A DNA stretch of 64,000 nt from Syngnathus acus (Eukaryota; Chordata; Actinopteri; Syngnathiformes; Syngnathidae), in NCBI RefSeq assembly GCF_901709675.1, contig NC_051096.1, positions 6,847,001 through 6,911,000 on the forward strand, written 5' to 3'. Below, piece by piece: positions 55,801 to 64,000 of the stretch (the first letter of the stretch is position 1; the number at the start of each line of letters is the position of its first letter). The translations under genes were made by a program, and so were the position numbers. The notes below the pieces were generated by a model that ran no database searches, was not told the DNA's origin, and saw nothing but the letters and a program-made list of their open reading frames with translations.

Positions 55801-57108
55801 AAAAAATATCCAGCGGTGGAGGAAATCGAAGTGATTGGCGGATATCAAAACCTGGAGAAGTCATGTCTCGTTCGGAGCAAAGGGACACCTAAAAGGGTAA
55901 GTATGCTGTAAAATCATGGATGTAACCGGGTCAGCTATGAAAAAAAACGTTGTTAGCATAGCAATAGCATGTTCTGACAAAAGTCGACTGGAATTATGTT
56001 TTTTTTTGTTAAATGGAATCTCCTTTTGCTGGGAGAACATCCTTGTCCAACCTCCGAGACACACCTAAGCTGGTTAAAGCCTTAGCAAGCACGGCATCAT
56101 GATTCTTAGCTGCAGGGATCTGCTTTGCTACTTTGTTCTCTTTGTCAACTGTGGAAAAAAAAAGTTTTATAATGAAAGTAAGTTGCACAATGATAAATGC
56201 CTGCCAAACAAATTCTTGTTTTGCAAATCCATGCTCGGCAACACATGGTGTTTTACGGTCTCGCTGAAGCTCCAAATGTTCTTTGCATGGTTTGTTCCAT
56301 CACATTAAAACGTCTTCCTGTTTCCTTTGCACCAATTTTGCCGTTTGTGCTGAGTCAGCTTGATTTATTTTGACTCAGGCTTAACCCCTCTGGGCTATAG
56401 CAGGGTGTGACGGCTTTGTCCTTTTCTTCATGCTTCTTCTAGTTTTGCTTTTCTTTTTGCAGTTTTGCTAGTTCTGCACATTTTTTTGTTTCGTTACATG
56501 AAATGTTCAAGCAACTATTCTTAGGTTGCATTACTTTGTCAGTTACCATTACATTGAAGCCGTGTAAACATTCACTAACCTGCTGAACTCTGCCAGTCCT
56601 CCACCCTGTTAGAAAAAAGTCATTTGTTTGTTTTCTCAACTTAACAATACTCGCTTTGTCACTTAAATTACAGGGATTTTTTTTTTCTATTTTTCAAATG
56701 TTCACAGGGGAAGGTGTGTTTTGATGAGGACAGGCTAGAGCAAGTGTGTGAGTACCCTTCTGAGACCTCCATGATGGTATCCACCCCTTACCCTCATGAA
56801 ACGGGGAGGACCGAGACACCACAGGGAGAGGAACCCCAGGAGGACGAAGGAGAAGTGGATGGAGATGTCATGTCTAAGGGCCCAAGGAATTTGGGGACTG
56901 CATTTGGACGGAGTCTAAGAGTGGGTCGGTGTCACTCTTCTGAAAAATCAGTAACTAAAATACAATTTTGAAACTCACATTATTTTCCTCTTATCTTTTC
57001 CAGATGAGTCGTGCCCTCGGTAAATGCCTGGCCCAAAAAAAAGCCCGTGCGATGCAATCAGGTGTTTTCATGAGGTTTTGGAATGTTTCAATAGATGTGT
57101 TGGAATGA
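52864..57108 (+). CDS. ppp1r18: Phostensin (protein phosphatase 1 regulatory subunit 18)
   Basis: Actin-pointed-end and PP1-binding scaffold protein. Exons 52864-55896 (1,011 codons), 56708-56920, 57004-57108; about 1,116 residues. The N-terminus PEWKQLLLERKRREEEERER and FADMPAWKRGIIQRRKAKQ is the phostensin/taperin-type signature. The middle is long, charged and low-complexity, and carries repeated PAWK/LRTIRADNIIIIE-like short motifs (also VTEIRASDVLIIKP). The C-terminal block VIGGYQNLEKSCLVR is conserved. Exon 2 starts GKVCFDEDRLEQVCEYPSE, where KVCF fits the RVxF PP1-docking motif and aligns with human RISF before EYPSE. Without splicing at 55896 the frame ends six codons later (VSML, stop), giving a form that lacks KVCF. 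Placed after nrm as in human. Confidence 0.88.
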
Positions 57109-57109
57109 G

Positions 57110-58080
57110 TATTCTCCGTTGTACAGTTTGGTTTCTTCCTGTTGTTGATAGCAGAATTCAATTGAATTTTTTAGAGGTCTAATATGAATTTATGGCACAC
57201 AATGTCAAAGTTCACCAGCTGGTTTTGGTGCTCGGTGGCAAAAGATCACTTCTCTATGCAATTGACGACAATTGTCTTATTCTGTCGTCAATATATTTGA
57301 TAGAACTTTAATTTGTGGTAGAAAAAGTCATTCCGTGATGTCTGTGTCAACTGAGTGCCTTTATATACTGAACCCCACACAAATGATATGCAAATTAGTT
57401 GACATTTGATAAAAAAAGAGGTGACTGTTGTTTTTAAATGTTGTAATAGTGGAAGAAGACAACATTTCACAACTGCTGTCAGAGTATTGGCTGTGTATTA
57501 TTTACACAAAGTATTTGGAATTTTTTGTTTGTAAATCAACATTGTTGGGTTGGTGAGACATGCATAAAGTCTGTACAGAACTCCACAAATTATTTTTATT
57601 TTTGAAATGGCTTGCTTGAAAAAATGTAATAAATATTTCAAACAATTGTTTCCATTGTTTTTTTTCCTTCTTCCGGTGAAAGCGCGACACACCGTGGAGG
57701 AATGCGGTACTGTGGCTAGTTTCTTTTTTTTCTTTATATCCGTTTACGGAAACTACTTTGACGTCAACACGTGTGCAGACTTGTCTTGGAGTTCGCTCCA
57801 GTACGTGAGGCGTTGCATGCATACTCCTGCTTCCGAAATAACAACGACGCCGAGTGGGTAGGTCCGGTGTTGTTCTTTTTCTCTCTTTTCAACTGGACTC
57901 ATACTTGTTCGATGAAGACTATTTTGCACATCCTCGATGGAGCACGGCTCACTTTTTATTATCTGAACCCTCAACGACTTTGCTAAAGGGTGCGGGGGTT
58001 CAGTAGGCCGAGAAGATTTCGCTCATGTGCTATAAACACGTCTGACAGATGCAAAGGCGACTGCAGGCGTGATTGGAAGA
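57110..58080. other. ppp1r18 3' UTR and crat-like promoter region
   Basis: AT-rich sequence up to about 57650, then a GC-richer patch with CTTCCGG (57671), an ETS-type site common in housekeeping promoters. The crat-like 5' UTR follows. It includes a short upstream ORF: ATG at 58049, stop at 58070-58072, seven codons, just before the main start at 58084. Confidence 0.5.
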
Positions 58081-58083
58081 AAC

Positions 58084-61000
58084 ATGATTTCCAGCAAAAT
58101 CCAACCTGGAGCGTGGAGACAATGGCTCACGCGTGTAAGTATTTATTCATGTTCTTGCCTTTGTGTGCTCGTGAACGTGCATGCGGTGTGTGTTTAAATA
58201 AGTCTGCAGTCTTGAATTAACAGTGGTTGGCAATTTTTTTTTGCAGCAGGTCTGTATTATTTTTTTTCGCGGACAAATGAGCCAGATAATTATTATTATT
58301 TTTTCTTAGATAAAATAGTCTTGGAAATAATTTGAATATAATTAATGGCCCAGACATGATGCTTAGAGCAGATTTAGCTGAAAGTAAATTTTCATTTATA
58401 GTCCTAGAATGTAAAAACGCCATCTTGGGGTACACAAACTCATCAAATATACAAAAATGGTACACAGATTCATAAAGTATAAAGAAATATAACCTTACTG
58501 AATAAAAGTATTGTATTCATTTCATTATTCCTTGTAAAATAATTCAAATTAATTTGACTCACTTGCTTGGAAGAAAAACACCAACTGTAAAACCTTTCCT
58601 CCAGGTGACATCCAGGCAGGAGCTGAGCATGTCCACTTTCGTGCCCCCGCAGCCAGTGCCTCCACTGAGTCAAACTTTACAAGCCTACATGAGGAGCCTG
58701 GAGCCCCTCATACCTCCTGAAGAGCTTACTCACACCCGCAGGGTGATGCGGGAGTTCTCCAGGCGTGGTGGTCTTGGTGCGGAGCTTCAGAAGGGCCTGG
58801 AAAGGAGGGCCAGAAACACAGAAAACTGGGTGTGTCTTTTGGTTTTATCTCACTGGGAAACCTGACACGTGTTGCTGATTTATGTATTGGTAAAGCACAA
58901 AAAAATCCTCCGGAAGGGCTCGAGCAGCCAATTATAAATATTTTTTGTGTATGTCCCCTGTAGATCACAGACTGGTGGGTCCAGTGGGCCTACTTGGAAA
59001 GTCGATTGCCATTGCCTGTGCATTCCAACCCTGCTATTTCTCTTCCCAGGCGAGATTACAATGGCTGGAGGAGCCAACTTTTGTGCGTAAACACTCACTG
59101 CACTCCTCACAGCATTGCTAAACTCCTTACGAAAAAAAATGGAGTGCGTTGCAAAATAATTAGTCGATTGTTATTTCTTTTCAGGTTTGCTTCTAAGCTG
59201 ATTGTAGCGGTACTTGAATTTAAAGCCAAACTTGACGCGTAAGTCCCTAAAAGTTGCTGTCCTATATATTGAAATGATTGCTTGATGTTTTGAAAAGTGG
59301 ATGTGATCATATTTTTCATATTTCTAAGTGCACTGTAGTCAACCACACTCAGACTGCAGTAATCCTCTAATTACATTTGCTATTTGTGTGTGCTGACCTT
59401 CAGCCCCGTTGGCATGGCCTTGTATTCCTTTGCAGTATGATGTTAATCTGTGTCTAAATATACATGGCCATTTGTAATAGTATCAATGTCAAGAATATAT
59501 TCGTTTTTTTACAAGCTCTGTGGAATATGAGCTCTTTGTTTATGAAGACAAGTCATGCAGTATGTGGACGTGTTGCCGTGGTTTCCCCCGCCCCCACCTC
59601 TCTTTTCACATGCAAACGTAAAACACTCTCAACCTGTGTGCATAATATTTCAATAACTCATTGATATTTTGACAGCTATAGTATGAAAAACAATATTTTT
59701 GCCAATACAGCACTTGCATTTACGTAAGCAGGAGTTCGAAGAGTTAAAAAAAGTTAGGTTGAAGTAAATATTAATTAATAATTTTGCCTTAAAATTATTC
59801 ATGGAATAATTATTTTCCATTTTAACATCCTAGATCATTATCCATTCATGGTTTATGCAACTTTTTTTTTTTTCTTCCCATTTAGTCATACAAAATGTGC
59901 ATAGTCAGCAAATCATAATACTGTTTGTGTGTTAGTGGCCGGCTGGCGTTAGAGTACATGCGAGGCAGGCCTCTGTGCATGGAACTCTACCCGCTGCTCT
60001 TCTCCTCATGTCGCATCCCGGGCCCCAAACACGACTACGTCGCTCACCATGGGACCTCCCGACGGTCCCCAACGCACATCACTGTGGTCAGAAACTATCA
60101 GGTCAGAAAGGTTGCATCTCATAATTTGCTCGTTGTGTTTTGTTCAATTAAAATAGGAACCTTGAGCTATTTATAGGAGGAAGGAAGTAAAGGATTTCAA
60201 ATATTTTCCCCTCTCATGGTTCTTTCCTCCCGTGTCAACATCGGAACACAACATTTCTGAAAATACATATAATGGAAAAATATCGGTGAGAAGGTTAAAA
60301 AAAAAAAACACCAACCATTTTCTCCTGGTTCTAGTTTTTCCAGCTGGAGGTGTACAACAGTGACGGGTCCCGACTGACGGAAAGCCAGATTCACGGGCAG
60401 CTGCTGAGGATCAGGTCTCAGTCCTGGAAGACGGATAAAGAGCCGATGGGCATCCTGACGAGCGACCATCGCCACACGTGGGGCCAGGCCTACAACCGCC
60501 TTCTCAGAGGTCGAATGTTATAAAAACAACTTTTTATTTCATTGACCTATTTTTCATGATTTCCCTTGAAACAATACGCTCACTAAAAGCCTTTGTTTCC
60601 TCTTGTCACCCAGATAAATTAAATCGGGAATCAGTGCGGGCAATCGAGAGGGGACTTTTCTCATTATGTCTGGATTCTCCAGTTATGAGGATATCAGATG
60701 AAAAGTATGACCACACACACACTCAATTATACATGGGCTAAGTACCTTTTGAAGGAACATGCTGCAAATTTGATCGACAGATATGCCAGCCGCAAAGCAG
60801 CCCAGGTCCTGCACGGAGGCGGGACCTTCTCCAATAGTGGCAACCGTTGGTTTGACAAAACTCTACAGGTGAGTGACCAAGCTGCTTACTTCTGAGGAAA
60901 GCAAAAGTTAAAAACACTGCTTTGGTGTTACCTTTGCTTGTTTGTACAGTTTGTGATCGGCGAGGACGGCTCTTGGGGTCTTCTGTATGAACAAGCCACA

Positions 61001-62510
61001 GCTGAAGGTCCTCCCATAGCGACTCTGCTGGATTATGTCCTGCGTCACTGGTGAGATACATGATATATATTTTTTGTCATTTATTCATGTTTGCGTATTT
61101 ATATTTTCATATGAATGAGCAATTTTTATTATTTGCAGTGAGGAACCAGACCCACGGAGGTCACCACTGGTCCCTCTTCCAATGCCCAAGAAGCTTTACT
61201 TTCATATAGACCGAGAAATCAAGAGAGACATTGAGAATGCCAAACAGAACCTTGATATGTAAGTTGCATAACTTGGATCGCAATTGTTTGCAAACTGCTG
61301 ATAAGATAAAATTGCATTGTCAGCCTGCTTTTGTTTTCACTTTCAATTTTAGATGATGCTGTGCTAGTTTGAGGAAAGGTCACATTAAAAAAATACTCAA
61401 TTTACCATAATGTTGTTTCCAGACTGATCAATGACCTGGATGTGAATGTATTCAACTTTAAAAAGTTTGGCAAAGACCTCCCCAAGCGGCACAAATTGAG
61501 TCCCAACTCCTTCATCCAGTTGGCACTGCAGCTGGCCTACTACAGGTAAAGACATTTGTCAACAACTTGTGTTTATTTGCTAAATGATACAATACGATAA
61601 CTTTAGGGTTTGCTCATTGACAAGAAAATGCCGAAAGACTGTCGATTAAACTACACAAGCAGTTTTGTTTGTCTCCCGTGTGTGTCGGCAGAGTTCACGG
61701 CGACGTCTGCGCCACTTGCGACATTGCCTCTCAGAGGATGTTTCGCAAAGGAAGAACCGAATACATCCGCTCGCCTTCTAACGAGATGCTTAAATTCATC
61801 CTTGCCTTTGTTGATCCATCCGTATCGGTGAGCAGACACACGATTGATTGTGAGGGGGTTATTTTATTCTAATGAGGACATTTTTGCAGCGGGAGCTCAA
61901 GCTCCAACTGCTGACAGAAGGCATTGATGCCTACTCAGCTCTGACTGACCAGGTAACCAAGCTATTTAAAATATTTTCCTGACTTATGAATGTCCCATGT
62001 TTTGGGGTTTAGTATGTGTGAAGCAATAATTCCATATTTGTATTCTATGCAGGTACTTAAAGGACATGGCATAGACCGACATCTGCTTGGGCTCAAGTTG
62101 CAGGCCATCGAAGAGGGATTGAGCGTTCCCAAAATCTTCATGGATACTGCCTTTGGCCTGGCAACTCATTGGAAACTCCGAACTGGGCAGGTGCGGGCGT
62201 TTATTTGTACAATTTTTGCTAAATAATTTGCTTTTGCAGACTGTGAATGCTTGTCATTCACTATTGCAGGATTTTGAAACTTTTCTAATCAAATTTTTCC
62301 TTTCAGGTGCCTGCAAACACAGACAGTGTCATGTGTTTTGGTCCCCTGGTTCCTGACGGTTACGCAATATGTTACAACCCACAGTCTGACCACGTCCACT
62401 TTTCTATAACTGCTTTCAACTGCTGTGATGAAACAAATGCAGAAAAGCTGGGCGTTGCTGTGCGGGACACTCTGTGCCAACTGCACGACCTATTGGAGCC
62501 TACTGTGTAG
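58084..62510 (+). CDS. crat: Carnitine O-acetyltransferase homologue lacking the catalytic histidine
   Basis: Exons 58084-58134, 58605-58829, 58964-59082, 59185-59238, 59936-60101, 60335-60509, 60614-60704, 60781-60868, 60950-61050, 61139-61258, 61423-61545, 61692-61827, 61890-61952, 62053-62190, 62307-62510; about 617 residues (human CRAT 626). The start MISSKIQPGAWRQWLTR is basic, with no acidic residue, as in a mitochondrial presequence; it is the first in-frame ATG after a stop. Family wording is strong: KGLERRARNTENW, PTHITVVRNYQFF, GNRWFDKTLQFVI, PMPKKLYFHIDREIK, DRHLLGLKLQAIE, PDGYAICYNP. CRAT normally moves acetyl groups between CoA and carnitine. Here the active-site YEHAAAEGPP reads YEQATAEGPP (His343 to Gln, human numbering), TYES reads TCDIAS (Tyr452 to Cys), and STSQVPA reads RTGQVPA (Ser552 and Ser554 lost). 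Thr465, Arg518, Glu347, Met564 and Lys419 equivalents remain. The C-terminus LLEPTV lacks the peroxisomal AKL ending. All frames and splice sites are intact. Symbol marks family only; a paralogue is likely. Confidence 0.9.
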
Positions 62511-62837
62511 AGCTGCAGCAGGCTAAGCGTACTCCAATTTTCACTCAAATGTACAAAATTGTTTATGAAGGGCTCCTTGTGGATGTTTTTTTTTTTTCCC
62601 TCCATTGTTCATTCACAGGTGGACACATTAACACTTCAGCATCAATCATGGACAAAAGGTGTTTGTATATACAGTATGATTAATTGTTACCACCATTAAG
62701 ATTTGTAGGTTACTTGGTGTGATTGTGAAGGACCAAAATATGGAAAAAAAATGTTGATGGTAACAGTTGAAGTTGCTTGAATTAAACTGATGTGGCCCAA
62801 TTTGTTGGGCATGTATGCGCACAACTTGCTGGTTGGT

Positions 62838-62843
62838 AATAAA
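62838..62843 (+). terminator. crat-like polyadenylation signal (AATAAA)
   Basis: Canonical signal about 330 bases after the stop, in the first AT-rich 3' stretch. Confidence 0.6.
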
Positions 62844-62849
62844 GTTCCT

Positions 62850-63590
62850 CTTATTGCTCACTGACGAGGTAGTCTGTTTCTATTCTCATAATTTTGTCGT
62901 ATCTCATGTTTTTTTGTTTGTTTGATCAGCCTCTATGTATTGTTACATAAATATTGATTGTGGATTAAAGAAGTCCCCCATTGATTATTAATCTCTAAAA
63001 TAGTTTACTAAAGTTTCTTTACAATATTTGAATTAAGTTTATTTAGTTCTCAAAGCAAAACAAGAAGTCAAAAAGCATGGGGAAGTCAAATATATCAAAA
63101 TCTAATTCTTGACAGTAGTAAGCATTCTAAGCGTTCTTATAAGTGTTCTTCAGAAACGCAGAATATAATTTGGACATCATTTTACTTGTTCATTTATAGT
63201 ATGTTTGAACAGTTTTGTGGAAGCTTTTATGCTGAATTATTACATTTTATTCACTTGAACGTCTTTTGATCTAAAGTTTTAAAGCTCTAAAACGCATGTA
63301 CGTAGGATACATCTGTGACGTGTGAAAACAGGAAGTGACGTAATCTCTAACGTGACGTTTGAATAAAGACCGGAACAAATAAACCACTTCACGTTTGCTC
63401 GGCTGCAAGACTTGTTTACTACCGCGTCGCTATTAAAGGGATTAATTTGTAATACCATATATTTGTTAAAAAACTATGTGCAAGTCTTGTCGTATTAATC
63501 AGGGCTGACGGTGCAGGCAATGGAGCGAATTTTAACTTTTGTTTTTAAATTATTTAACACGTCTCTGTTTTAATAGAGCGCAGTTTTATC
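62850..63590. other. Gap before ppt2: no gene seen
   Basis: AT-rich until about 63300, then a short promoter-like patch (two CGTGACG/GTGACGT motifs at about 63313-63360) upstream of the ppt2 start codon. Confidence 0.4.
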
Positions 63591-63598
63591 GACTATTT

Positions 63599-64000
63599 AT
63601 GACTAAAATGAAGAGCTTGGCGACAGACTCGATCATCCGAAGAAGGGAGAACAGCATCGGGATAACCAGCCTATTATGGTCGCTTCTCGGTGCGTGTTTA
63701 TGGACAGTCGCAGTTGCTTATAAGCCGGTGATCATCGTGCACGGCTTGTTCGACAGCTCGGGAGATTTTAAAAATCTCCAGGGCTTCATTCACGAGGTAT
63801 GGGTGGACCGATGATGTTTGGTATATTATGATCGGCAGTTTCGAAAACACAATCTGCAGTTTGAGTTTACTTTGAGTACATATGCAGCTCTGACCTCACG
63901 ACATATCTACTGTATTATTCAACGAGTTGTAAAAGCTTTAATATATGTTTCAGGCTCATCCCGGAACAAATGTGACAGTGATTGACTTGTTTGATCGAGG
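63599..64000 (+). CDS. ppt2: Palmitoyl-protein thioesterase 2, 5' end (runs off window)
   Basis: Lysosomal thioesterase of the alpha/beta-hydrolase family. Two exons are visible: 63599-63796 and 63954 to the window end. The ATG at 63599 (MTKMKSL) or the one at 63608 starts the protein. A basic head is followed by a hydrophobic segment ([20 protein letters not shown]), the signal peptide. Then comes [20 protein letters not shown], matching PPT2 [13 protein letters not shown], and after the intron [15 protein letters not shown]. The catalytic serine, aspartate and histidine lie beyond the window. In human PPT2 lies in the MHC class III region, consistent with nrm and ppp1r18 nearby. Confidence 0.88.

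Noticed and set aside
58122-58740. Start of the crat-like protein at ATG 58122 (MAHAC)
   Set aside because: Splicing puts this frame out of phase, and it meets a stop in exon 2. The frame from ATG 58084 joins correctly.
61130-61260. Frameshift or assembly error as the cause of the lost crat residues
   Set aside because: Frames are continuous and the flanking motifs are conserved, so the three changes are substitutions in frame. A base-call error at one codon cannot be excluded, but not at all three sites.

Overview
The window is nuclear DNA of a teleost fish with a fairly compact genome. Every recognisable gene is a vertebrate gene split by short GT-AG introns, the proteins read as fish orthologues, and the gaps hold AT-rich sequence, microsatellites and small transposon relics. 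There is no bacterial, viral or organellar gene. All identifications come from reading translations against remembered family sequences; no search was run. Exon edges may be off by one base.

Layout. 59-6262 (+): 3' part of ptk2 (FAK), from the middle of the kinase domain to the stop. It includes a 9-base Pro-Trp-Arg microexon and an inverted-repeat-bounded element packed with telomere-like repeats. 7.4-9.3 kb: five tRNA-like B-box elements in alternating orientation, then a CRE/TATA promoter and a possible spliced noncoding transcript that can fold into a long hairpin. 10.8-26.4 kb (-): osbpl10 (ORP10), 13 coding exons. 29.5-30.7 kb (+): tmem42. 33.5-35.4 kb (-): zdhhc3. 36.6-38.2 kb (+): exosc7. 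39.1-39.9 kb (+): clec3b (tetranectin). 40.8-46.4 kb (-): cdcp1, enlarged by repetition of an exon pair. 48.2-49.7 kb (+): a short LIM protein of the Limd1/Ajuba type that stops inside its third LIM domain. 50.1-51.6 kb (+): nrm (nurim). 52.9-57.1 kb (+): ppp1r18 (phostensin). 58.1-62.5 kb (+): a carnitine O-acetyltransferase homologue that has lost its catalytic histidine. 63.6 kb to the end (+): start of ppt2.

Context. tmem42-zdhhc3-exosc7-clec3b-cdcp1-limd1-like matches the human 3p21.31 neighbourhood. nrm-ppp1r18 and ppt2 match the human 6p21.3 (MHC) neighbourhood. The two blocks abut near 49.8-50.1 kb, so a linkage breakpoint or fusion lies there relative to mammals. The genes do not form one pathway: they cover adhesion signalling (ptk2, cdcp1, the LIM protein, phostensin), lipid transport and lipid modification (osbpl10, zdhhc3, ppt2), RNA decay (exosc7), the inner nuclear membrane (nrm) and acyl-carnitine chemistry (the crat homologue).

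Most unusual items: (1) an intact crat-like gene with His343, Tyr452, Ser552 and Ser554 equivalents all replaced, suggesting a pseudoenzyme; (2) the alternating B-box cluster beside a CRE/TATA promoter and a hairpin-forming transcript; (3) telomere-like higher-order repeats bounded by 15-bp inverted repeats inside ptk2; (4) three tandem copies of the N-terminal exon pair in cdcp1.
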